Origin: Dehalococcoidia bacterium
GTDB taxonomy: Bacteria > Chloroflexota > Dehalococcoidia > Dehalococcoidales > RBG-16-60-22
Length of the DNA stretch: 13,490 bases
Assembly: GCA_030613665.1 (NCBI GenBank)
Contig: JAUWLN010000033.1
Coordinates: 1 to 13,490, forward strand
Direction of reading: 5' to 3'
Shown here one piece after another: positions 1-6,425 of the stretch (positions are counted from its first letter, which is position 1; the number at the start of each line of letters is the position of its first letter). The notes under the pieces are model-generated. The model saw only the letters and a list, made by a program, of their open reading frames with translations. It had not been told where the DNA came from and did not search any database. Made by a program: the position numbers and the translations under genes.

Positions 1-735
1 GTCTGGCTCTGCTCCGCCTGGGAAGGCGAAACCGCCAGGGCACAACTGGACAACACGGATCTGGTTTTGAGCGTTGGCGGCGATGGTACAATTCTGCGCT
101 CAGCACAGGCCGTGGTCCCGCGAATGATTCCGATAATCGGCATAAATCTGGGCAAACTCGGGTTCATGACCGAACTCAGCGCTGATGAGGCTATCGACAG
201 GTTGCCTGCCCTGCTTTCCGGAGAAGGCTGGACCGATGAAAGGGCCATGCTTCAGGCCGAGCTTGTTGTCGATGGCGAAAAGACAGACACCTATCACGCC
301 CTGAACGATGTGGTAGTGGCGAGGGGCACTATTGCCCGCCTGATTCGTGTATCAGCCAGCATCGATGGGAAGCACCTTACCGACTACAAAGCCGACGGTG
401 TTATCGCCGCGACGGCCACAGGCAGCACCGGTTACTCTCTGGCCGCTGGAGGACCCATCCTGTGCCCACAGTCAAAAGAACTGCTGCTGGTGCCAATTAC
501 ACCCCACCTCAGCCCTGCCTATGCACTCGTATTGCCGGCGGAAATATCAGTTCAGCTAACAGTAACGGCACCACATCAGGCAACGCTCAGCATCGATGGG
601 CATATCAATATGCCCCTTGCCGACGGGGCGTCTGTCACGGTGAAACAGAGCCCGCACCGGACACGGTTCCTGCGCATCCACCCCGAAGCCATCTTTTATC
701 GCTCGCTGGAGCAAAAACTGAAAGGAAAACGGTAA
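1..735 (+). CDS. nadK: NAD kinase, 5' end cut by window
   Basis: This is the C-terminal part of an NAD kinase, which phosphorylates NAD to NADP in the cytoplasm. The frame is open from base 1 and has no start of its own, so the gene begins upstream; the TTG at 67 lies inside the conserved core and is not the start. Visible family motifs are LVLSVGGDGT (the GGDG nucleotide-binding motif, bases about 61-90), ALNDVVVARG (the NE/D-type motif), and the glycine-rich DGVIAATATGSTGYSLAAGG. That last motif has Ala and Gly where many homologues have Pro and Ala (TPTGSTAY). A late ITPH and an SIDG segment also fit the family. The TAA stop is one base before the next gene, so the two are probably co-transcribed and translationally coupled. 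Family assignment is very secure. Confidence 0.96.
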   Translation, partial: VWLCSAWEGETARAQLDNTDLVLSVGGDGTILRSAQAVVPRMIPIIGINLGKLGFMTELSADEAIDRLPALLSGEGWTDERAMLQAELVVDGEKTDTYHALNDVVVARGTIARLIRVSASIDGKHLTDYKADGVIAATATGSTGYSLAAGGPILCPQSKELLLVPITPHLSPAYALVLPAEISVQLTVTAPHQATLSIDGHINMPLADGASVTVKQSPHRTRFLRIHPEAIFYRSLEQKLKGKR

Positions 736-736
736 A

Positions 737-1192
737 TTGAGCACGGTAGAAAAAGCCAAAATCCAGGATGTACCCCAAATCCACCAGCTTATCAATTTTT
801 TCGCCGACAGAGACGAGATGCTGCCACGCTCTTTGAGTGATATCTACGAAAACATGCGCGACTATTTCGTCCACCGCAAGGACGAGCGTGTGCTTGCCTG
901 TGCGGCAATGCACATTATCTGGTCTGACCTGGCGGAAATCAAGTCCGTCGCCGTGGCTGAGAAATGTCAGAAACAGGGCTTGGGTACCGTGCTCGTCGAT
1001 GCCTGCCTCAAGGAAGCGAAGTCGCTTGGCATCCCCACTATTTTCTGCCTGACCTATCAGCCCGCTTTTTTTAAGAAATTTGGTCTCAGTAAGATAGATA
1101 AGATGGAGCTGCCGCGCAAGATCTGGACCGAATGCTTCCGGTGCCCCAAATTCCCCGACTGCGGCGAGATAGCACTCATCCGCCATTTTTAA
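737..1192 (+). CDS. GNAT-family N-acetyltransferase, ArgA-like
   Basis: A 151-residue single-domain acetyltransferase of the GNAT fold that moves an acetyl group from acetyl-CoA to an amine. The acetyl-CoA pyrophosphate loop is visible as Q78-K-Q-G-L-G83, after the strand AEIKSVAVAEKC. The C-terminus carries CFRCPKFPDCGE (Cys133, 136, 142), a tail I associate with short ArgA-like (COG1246) acetyltransferases; this is from memory. The true substrate is unknown: glutamate (arginine synthesis) is one option, and no arginine gene is nearby. The start is a TTG one base after the NAD kinase stop, with AAAGGAAAA just upstream as ribosome binding site. It sits second in a nadK-GNAT-NUDIX run, with a 19-base gap to the third gene. 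Confidence 0.87.
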   Translation: MSTVEKAKIQDVPQIHQLINFFADRDEMLPRSLSDIYENMRDYFVHRKDERVLACAAMHIIWSDLAEIKSVAVAEKCQKQGLGTVLVDACLKEAKSLGIPTIFCLTYQPAFFKKFGLSKIDKMELPRKIWTECFRCPKFPDCGEIALIRHF

Positions 1193-1211
1193 AAACGAGA
1201 GGATCAGTTAC

Positions 1212-1754
1212 GTGGAAGAGACTCTTTCCAGCCAGCTAATTTACGATGGAAGGGCGATAAAGCTGAGGGTGGATTCCGTCCAGTTGAGCAATGGACGGCA
1301 GACGACCCGGGAAATCGTGGAGCACAGCAACTGCATTGCCGTCGTCGTCATTGATGAGAGTGATAACGTGCTGCTGGTAAAACAGTTCCGCAAGCCGGTG
1401 GAGAATGAACTGCTGGAGATACCGGCCGGTGGCATTAACCCCGGTGAAGACCCCGAAGAGGCGGTCAACCGCGAGCTAAGGGAAGAAATCGGCTATATGC
1501 CCCGGAAGGTAAAGAGGCTGGGCGGCTTCTATTCGGCTCCGGGATACTGCACTGAGTATCTTTACCTTTACCTTGCCACTGGGCTGGTGCCGAGCCAGCT
1601 AATCGCCGAAGATACCGAAGCAATCAACGTTGTCCGCGTGCCAATCGGGGAAATACCTGAACTCATAGCCTCGGGGCGCATCTGTGATGCCAAGAGCATC
1701 GCCGGGTTACTTGCCTACCTGAATCGCTTCAAAGAAAAGCAGAAGGCTGACTAG
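1212..1754 (+). CDS. NUDIX hydrolase, ADP-ribose pyrophosphatase type
   Basis: A 180-residue NUDIX enzyme, most likely one that splits ADP-ribose to AMP and ribose 5-phosphate. The full NUDIX box is present at residues 73-95 and fits the consensus exactly: G73-x5-E79-x7-R87-E-L-x-E91-E92-x-G94-Y95. The segment FYSAPGYCTEYLYLYLA (107-122) matches the region following the box in ADP-ribose pyrophosphatases of the NudF/ADPP type. The N-terminal half holds the expected strand-rich cap with VKQFRKPVENELLEIPAG. The start is GTG at 1212 with GAGAGGA upstream. Co-location with NAD kinase fits a role in NAD turnover, which is inference. Its TAG stop overlaps the stop of the convergent HIT gene through the shared palindrome CTAG at 1751-1754. 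Confidence 0.92.
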   Translation: MEETLSSQLIYDGRAIKLRVDSVQLSNGRQTTREIVEHSNCIAVVVIDESDNVLLVKQFRKPVENELLEIPAGGINPGEDPEEAVNRELREEIGYMPRKVKRLGGFYSAPGYCTEYLYLYLATGLVPSQLIAEDTEAINVVRVPIGEIPELIASGRICDAKSIAGLLAYLNRFKEKQKAD

Positions 1755-2092
1755 CACAGCCTGTCCGACAGCCTTCTCCCGCCGAGAAGGTGCATGTGCA
1801 GGTGGGGCACCACCTGGCCCCCGTCCTCGCCACTGCCTATCACAAGCCGATAACCCTTTTCGGCAACGCCTTCCTGCCTGGCGAGCTTATTGGCCACCCC
1901 GACCATACGCCCGATAAGCGACACTTCGTCGTCACTCAAATCGGACAGAAACGCGATATGCCGCTTTGGTATTATCAGCACGTGGGTCGGGGCCAGAGGG
2001 TTGATATCACGGAAGGCCATGACCTCATCATCCTGGTAAAGCGTATCGCTGGGAAGCTCACCGGCCACAATCCGGCAGAAAATACATTCCAT
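1751..2092 (-). CDS. HIT family protein (histidine triad hydrolase)
   Basis: A 113-residue protein of the HINT-like branch of the histidine triad family, whose members hydrolyse nucleoside phosphoramidates and related nucleotide conjugates. The triad HLHMHLL is at residues 97-103 (His97, His99, His101), near the C-terminus as usual. The N-terminus MECIFCRIVAGELPS is classical and carries the C-x2-C pair, and the segment APTHVLIIPKRH follows. The start ATG lies three bases after the fumarase beta stop, and its ribosome binding site (AAAGG on the minus strand) lies inside the end of that gene. It is the last gene of the minus-strand run. It has no obvious biochemical tie to the citrate-cycle genes, so I take its place there as co-transcription only. 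Confidence 0.94.
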   Translation of the reverse strand: MECIFCRIVAGELPSDTLYQDDEVMAFRDINPLAPTHVLIIPKRHIAFLSDLSDDEVSLIGRMVGVANKLARQEGVAEKGYRLVIGSGEDGGQVVPHLHMHLLGGRRLSDRLC

Positions 2093-2095
2093 GGG

Positions 2096-2656
2096 CTAGC
2101 CTTTCTCTTTCCGGTACTGGGCCCGGCCCTGCTCGAAGAGGTCATTCCCATAAATGTCATTGGCCACAATAGCCGGGAAATTATCCACCGTTAACATCCT
2201 GATTGCCTCCGGTCCCAAGTCCTCGTAGGCAACAACCGTCGCCTTCTTAATCGTCTGAGCAAGCAGGGCTCCGGCCCCGCCGGTGGCGACAAAGTAGACC
2301 GCCTTATATTTATGCATTGCTTCTCTCGCTTCCATAGAGCGGCTGCCCTTGCCAATCATCGCCTTCACACCGGCGGACAGCATGCGGGGAGTATAAACGT
2401 CCATGCGGCCGCTGGTAGTGGGACCCGCGGAACCGATGGTACGACCCGGCCTCGCCGGGGATGGTCCGACGTAATAGATAGTCTGCCCTCTTAGGGCAAA
2501 CGGAAGCTCTTCCTTCTTTTTCAATGCTTCAACGAGCCGCTTATGGGCGGCGTCCCGCGCCGTGTAGATAGTTCCGGAAATCAGCACGGAGGTGCCTGTG
2601 GTCAGTTCCTTAATTGTCTTTCGATCAAGAGGCATGGTTATATGCACCGCTTCCAT
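2096..2656 (-). CDS. Class I fumarate hydratase, beta subunit (C-terminal type)
   Basis: A 186-residue beta subunit of a two-subunit class I (iron-sulfur) hydro-lyase, corresponding to the C-terminal domain of single-chain FumA. With the alpha subunit it would hydrate fumarate to malate in the cytoplasm. Family landmarks are TARDAAHKR (32-40), IYYVGPSPARPG (60-71), GPTTSGRMD (78-86), and VAYEDLGPEAIRML. L(+)-tartrate dehydratase beta subunits share these motifs, so the substrate is not fixed by sequence; the neighbouring isocitrate dehydrogenase favours fumarase. The start ATG is one base after the alpha-subunit stop. A second in-frame ATG at residue 8 is possible. Stop TAG is at 2096-2098. 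Confidence 0.93.
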   Translation of the reverse strand: MEAVHITMPLDRKTIKELTTGTSVLISGTIYTARDAAHKRLVEALKKKEELPFALRGQTIYYVGPSPARPGRTIGSAGPTTSGRMDVYTPRMLSAGVKAMIGKGSRSMEAREAMHKYKAVYFVATGGAGALLAQTIKKATVVAYEDLGPEAIRMLTVDNFPAIVANDIYGNDLFEQGRAQYRKEKG

Positions 2657-2657
2657 T

Positions 2658-3524
2658 CTACAACCTGGCCTCCTTGTGGCGGGCGCAGTGACATTGCAGG
2701 TTTATGGCTACCGGCAGGCTGGCAATATGCGTCGGCCTGGCCTCAGCATGCACCGCCAGCGCCGTCGTGGTGCCGCCTATACCCATAGGCCCGATACCCA
2801 GGTCGTTGATGCGGGATAAAAGCTCTTCCTCCAGCGCGGCAATTTCCGGGTCGGGATTCGGCTGGTTAACGGGTCGCAATAGTGCCTTCTTGGCCAGCAT
2901 CATCGCTCCTTCCGAGGTAGCGCCAATGCCCACGCCAACAATCAATGGCGGGCAGGGGCTGGCCCCGGCCTCATCCACCGCCCTGAGAACCGAATCAATA
3001 ATACCCTCCTGCCCATCGCCCGGCCGCAGCATTACCAGTCGGCTCATGTTTTCGGAGCCGGCTCCCTTGGGCAAACAGATAACCCTGATATGGTCCCCGT
3101 TTACAATTTCGGTGTGAATTACCGGGGGAGTATTATCTTTGGTATTCTTTCTCTCGGAAAACGGCTGATTGACCATGGATTTGCGCAGGTATCCCTGCGT
3201 GTAACCCTGGCTGACACCTTCCGTCACCGCCGCCTCAAGCTCGCCACCGACCACGTGCGTGTCCTGTCCCACCTCAAGGAAAATAACGGCGGTACCACAA
3301 TCCTGGCACAACGGCAGGTTTTTGGCTTCAGCAATGCGGGCGTTTTCCACCAGCTGATGCAGTATCTCTTTGCCCAGCGGGGACTGCTCGCTCTGCTGCG
3401 CCTGTTTCAGTGCCGCCAGGACATCTTCGTTAAGCTCAAAATTGGCGCGCTGGCAGAGCCGGGCAACCGTATCGGTAATGTCTCTGGCCTTTATTTCCCT
3501 CAGTTTAGCGGCTATTAGCGCCAC
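2658..3524 (-). CDS. Class I fumarate hydratase, alpha subunit (4Fe-4S, N-terminal type)
   Basis: A 288-residue alpha subunit carrying the catalytic 4Fe-4S cluster. Expected cluster ligands are Cys73 in LPLCQDCGTA, Cys191 in ASPCPPLIVGVGIG, and Cys278 in INLQCHCARH. Two extra cysteines, Cys76 and Cys280, lie beside these ligands; most homologues I recall read CQDTGT and QCHA, so Thr and Ala are replaced. KGAGSENMSRL (153-163) and IGIGGTT-type segments near 248-254 are typical. The start taken is GTG at 3524. The purine-rich AAAGGGG directly before it is closer than ideal, but no better start lies upstream because the frame follows the isocitrate dehydrogenase stop by five bases. The beta subunit follows one base after its stop, supporting a paired enzyme. 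Confidence 0.93.
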   Translation of the reverse strand: MALIAAKLREIKARDITDTVARLCQRANFELNEDVLAALKQAQQSEQSPLGKEILHQLVENARIAEAKNLPLCQDCGTAVIFLEVGQDTHVVGGELEAAVTEGVSQGYTQGYLRKSMVNQPFSERKNTKDNTPPVIHTEIVNGDHIRVICLPKGAGSENMSRLVMLRPGDGQEGIIDSVLRAVDEAGASPCPPLIVGVGIGATSEGAMMLAKKALLRPVNQPNPDPEIAALEEELLSRINDLGIGPMGIGGTTTALAVHAEARPTHIASLPVAINLQCHCARHKEARL

Positions 3525-3529
3525 CCCCT

Positions 3530-4615
3530 TTAGCCTGCTGCCAGTTTTTCTATCACCGCATCGGCAACCTGTGAAGTACCGACGCCGGACGCGCTATCAG
3601 GCATTATATCATAGGTAACGTTTTTACCGTCGACGATAACGTCAGCAATGGCTTTTTCCAGTCTACCGGCAGCGTCTTCCTCACCCAGATGGCGAAGCAT
3701 CATAACCCCTGAGAGCATCACTGCCATAGGATTCGCCTTGTTTTGCCCGCTATACTTGGGGGCACTGCCGTGGGTCGGCTCAAAGACGGCGACTTCATCG
3801 CCGACATTGGCACCGGGCGCAACTCCCAGTCCCCCCACCAGCCCGGCGCAGAGGTCTGACAGGATGTCACCGTAAAGATTCGGCGCCACGATGACATCAA
3901 ACTGCCGCGGGTTCTTCACCAGCTGCATGGTCATATTATCAACCAATCTGTCTTCAAATTCAATACCCGGATACCCCAGGGCTACTTCCCGGGCAACCCT
4001 CAGGAACAACCCGTCAGAAAACTTGAGGATATTGGCTTTGCTGATAGCGGTGACCTTTTTCCTTCCATAAGCGCACGCATATTCAAAGGCGAACCGGACA
4101 ATGCGCCGGCTCCCCGTTTCGGAAATGACCTTCAGGCTGATGCCGGAATCTTCACTGATATTGCCTCTCTTCGTCTCCGCGGTGAGCTGGATAAGTTTTA
4201 ACGCTTCCGGTGTGCCCCGTTCGAATTCAATGCCGACGTAAAGGTCCTCCTCGTTTTCCCTGACGACCACCAGGTCAACATCTTTATAAAGAGAAGGCAC
4301 GCCGGGATATGTCTTGCAGGGGCGAACGCAGGCGTAAAGGTCAAGCTTCTTGCGCAGGGCAACATTCACACTGCGGAAGCCCGAGCCAACCGGTGTGGTT
4401 ATCGGCCCTTTCAGAGCCACCTTGTTTTTTCTTACCGACCCCAGCACTGAATCAGGCAGCGGCGTGCCATATTTGTCGATTACGTCAGCGCCAGCTTTTT
4501 CCATGTCCCACCGGAAGGCGACGCCGGTAGCTTCCAGGACCCGCCTGGCCGCCTCGGTTACCTCCGGGCCGATGCCGTCGCCGGGAATCAGAGTGACATT
4601 ATAGACCATTGACAT
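3530..4615 (-). CDS. icd: Isocitrate dehydrogenase (beta-decarboxylating dehydrogenase family)
   Basis: A 361-residue enzyme of the isocitrate/isopropylmalate dehydrogenase family that would oxidise and decarboxylate isocitrate to 2-oxoglutarate. The substrate loop reads GFRSVNVALRKKLDLY (79-94): Ser82 and Asn84 are the isocitrate-type residues, unlike the hydrophobic residues of isopropylmalate dehydrogenase. Arg88, Arg98, Arg119, Lys193 and the Asp250/Asp254 metal ligands (NLYGDILSD) are in place. The cofactor loop reads HGSAPKYSG (282-290) and TYD (334-336). Lys287, Tyr288 and Tyr335 match the NADP-binding set of E. coli enzyme, although short enzymes like this are commonly labelled NAD-dependent. 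The start ATG has GAAAGGGATA upstream; a second ATG two codons later is also possible. The gene lies between aconitase-type and fumarase genes. Confidence 0.93.
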   Translation of the reverse strand: MSMVYNVTLIPGDGIGPEVTEAARRVLEATGVAFRWDMEKAGADVIDKYGTPLPDSVLGSVRKNKVALKGPITTPVGSGFRSVNVALRKKLDLYACVRPCKTYPGVPSLYKDVDLVVVRENEEDLYVGIEFERGTPEALKLIQLTAETKRGNISEDSGISLKVISETGSRRIVRFAFEYACAYGRKKVTAISKANILKFSDGLFLRVAREVALGYPGIEFEDRLVDNMTMQLVKNPRQFDVIVAPNLYGDILSDLCAGLVGGLGVAPGANVGDEVAVFEPTHGSAPKYSGQNKANPMAVMLSGVMMLRHLGEEDAAGRLEKAIADVIVDGKNVTYDIMPDSASGVGTSQVADAVIEKLAAG

Positions 4616-4627
4616 TATCCCTTTCTA

Positions 4628-5122
4628 TTACAGTTTAAAATCGCCATGTTTCTTGATATAAGGAATCAGGCCACCGGCATCGAGGATATGAAGCATCACC
4701 TGCGGAATTTTGCCAGAGGTGAGCTTCTGTCCGCTGGTGATATCTCTGACCGTACCCGCAGAAAGGTCGATTTCCAGCTCATCCCCATCATCGATGCCAT
4801 CGGTATCACATACCAGTACCGGCAAACCCAGGTTTATGGCATTGCGGAAGAAGATACGCGCCACTGACTTGGCCAGTATGGCACTGACTCCCGCCATCTT
4901 GATTACCAGGGGAGCATGTTCACGACTGGAACCAAGGCCAAAGTTATTGCCGGCCACGATGAAATCGCCTTCGCTGACCCGTGACACGAAAGTGGGGTCA
5001 GCATCCTCCAAGACGTGTTTGGCCAGCTCGGGAAGATTGCTCCTGAGATGCGCATGCCTGCCGGGAATAATATGGTCGGTAGAAATGCCGTCGCCGAACT
5101 TAAAAGCTTTTCCCCTGAGCAC
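4628..5122 (-). CDS. Aconitase/isopropylmalate dehydratase-type small subunit
   Basis: A 164-residue swivel-domain (small) subunit of the LeuD/homoaconitase family. It pairs with the large subunit directly upstream to isomerise a hydroxy-acid. Landmarks are FGDGISTDHIIPGR (9-22), AGNNFGLGSSREHAP (57-71), where the conserved SSREHAP binds substrate, and FFRNAINLGLPVL (91-103). The substrate-recognition loop reads HAHLRS (23-28). HLRS resembles the YLRT loop reported for homoaconitase, where Arg recognises a third carboxylate, more than the YLVY-type loop of isopropylmalate isomerase. With isocitrate dehydrogenase next to it, an aconitase role is my preferred reading. The start is GTG, directly abutting the large-subunit stop, set by a strong ribosome binding site eight bases upstream. 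Confidence 0.9.
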   Translation of the reverse strand: MLRGKAFKFGDGISTDHIIPGRHAHLRSNLPELAKHVLEDADPTFVSRVSEGDFIVAGNNFGLGSSREHAPLVIKMAGVSAILAKSVARIFFRNAINLGLPVLVCDTDGIDDGDELEIDLSAGTVRDITSGQKLTSGKIPQVMLHILDAGGLIPYIKKHGDFKL

Positions 5123-6376
5123 TTACATTACCTCCCTGGGGTCGGTGATTTCGCCGGTGAGCACCGTGGCTGCTGCCGTGGCCGGGCTGCCCAGATAAAC
5201 AAAAGCTTCCGGGTTGCCCATCCGGCCTTTGAAGTTTCGGTTCGAGGTGGAGAGACAGGCCTCCCCATCACCCAGCGCCCCCTGGTGCAAACCAAGGCAC
5301 GGCCCGCATCCCGGCGGCAGAATCGTGGCTCCGGCTTCAACCAGAGTTCGGAAGTAACCTTTCTCCAGGGAATCAAGATATATCTGCCGCGAAGCGGGGG
5401 CGACGATAAACCTGGTACCGGCATGACATTTTTTACCTTTTACAATGCCGGCGGCGATTTCCAAGTCGTCCAATCTACCGTTGGTGCAGGTGCCGATAAG
5501 GACCTGCTGGATTTTCGTCCCTTTTAGCTCTCGAGCTAAGGCAACGTTGTCCACGGTATGCGGTCGGGCCACGATGGGCTCAAGCGTATCGAGGTCAATC
5601 TGTATCGTCTGCTCATAAACGGCTTCAGCATCGGGAATGACAGGCTGGTAATCCGTGCCCCGCCCCTGGTCCACCAGATAAGCCTTCGTTACCTCGTCTG
5701 ACGGAAAGATGCCGACCTTAGCCCCCGCCTCCACCGCCATGTTGGCCACGGTGAAACGCTGCGACATCGTCATTTCTTTTATCCCGTCACCGCCGAATTC
5801 CAGTGCCTTATAGGTCGCACCATCGGCGCCGAGTCGCCCGATAAGATGAAGAATAAAGTCTTTTGCCGAAACCCATCTTTGAAATTGCCCGGCGACCGTA
5901 ATCTGAATGCTCTCCGGGACACGGAACCAGGTCTTTCCCAGTCCCATGGCTACAGCCACATCCGATGAGCCCATACCGGTGGCAAAGGCACCCAGCCCAC
6001 CCGCCGTCACCGTGTGGGAATCGGAAGCGACGATGACATCTCCGGGCCGGGCCAGGGATTCTGCCACCAGCTGGTGGCAGCCACCTTCCCCTACGTCAGA
6101 CATTATCGCCCCGGTCTCGCCGGCAAACCGGCGCAGCACCAGATGGTCGTTTGAGAGCGTACGCGTCGGGCTGGGGACGGCGTGGTCGATAAACACCGCT
6201 GTCCTTTCCGGGCTGGCCAGATTTTTCAGGTTGCCTTCCCTGAATTTCATAACGGTGAGCGGCCCGGTCGTGTCCTGCACGAATGACAGGTCCACCGAGG
6301 CAATGACGATATCTCCAGCTCCGGCGTTATTGCCCGATTTGGCACTCAGTATTTTTTCGGATAGTGTCTTACCCAT
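5123..6376 (-). CDS. Aconitase/isopropylmalate dehydratase-type large subunit (4Fe-4S)
   Basis: A 417-residue catalytic subunit of the LeuC/homoaconitase family that should bind a 4Fe-4S cluster through Cys297 (GTCTNGR, 295-301), Cys357 and Cys360 (PPGCGPCLG). Other family segments are ASDSHTVTAGGLGAFATG (117-134) and STSNRNFKGRMGNP (376-389). In LeuC the first of these usually reads SHTCTYGALGAF, so Cys, Tyr and Ala near the active site are changed to Val, Ala and Gly. I chose the ATG at 6376 because MGKTLSEKIL is the usual N-terminus; the open frame extends 38 codons further but only as overlap into the carboxylase gene. No strong ribosome binding site is seen before this ATG, and the upstream gene stops 49 bases earlier. 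Substrate is uncertain: citrate, homocitrate or isopropylmalate. Confidence 0.9.
   Translation of the reverse strand: MGKTLSEKILSAKSGNNAGAGDIVIASVDLSFVQDTTGPLTVMKFREGNLKNLASPERTAVFIDHAVPSPTRTLSNDHLVLRRFAGETGAIMSDVGEGGCHQLVAESLARPGDVIVASDSHTVTAGGLGAFATGMGSSDVAVAMGLGKTWFRVPESIQITVAGQFQRWVSAKDFILHLIGRLGADGATYKALEFGGDGIKEMTMSQRFTVANMAVEAGAKVGIFPSDEVTKAYLVDQGRGTDYQPVIPDAEAVYEQTIQIDLDTLEPIVARPHTVDNVALARELKGTKIQQVLIGTCTNGRLDDLEIAAGIVKGKKCHAGTRFIVAPASRQIYLDSLEKGYFRTLVEAGATILPPGCGPCLGLHQGALGDGEACLSTSNRNFKGRMGNPEAFVYLGSPATAAATVLTGEITDPREVM
5131..5136 (-). promoter_or_regulatory. Ribosome binding site of the hydratase small subunit
   Basis: GGGAGG on the minus strand lies inside the last codons of the large-subunit gene, eight bases before the GTG start at 5122. 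The only nearby ATG is the last codon of the large subunit and runs into a stop at once, so this site fixes the GTG start. It implies coupled translation of the two subunits. Confidence 0.75.
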
Positions 6377-6425
6377 AAGAAATATTGGCGGCCCCTTGAC
6401 CCTCGTATCGATGAAAGCAACCCGA

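Noticed and set aside
67..735. TTG at 67 as the start of NAD kinase
   Set aside because: It falls within the conserved LVLSVGGDGT segment; the frame is open and homologous upstream to the window edge, so the gene is simply cut.
3530..4615. 3-isopropylmalate dehydrogenase (leuB) as product
   Set aside because: The substrate loop has Ser82 and Asn84 (RSVNVALR), the isocitrate-type residues, and the flanking genes are of the citrate cycle.
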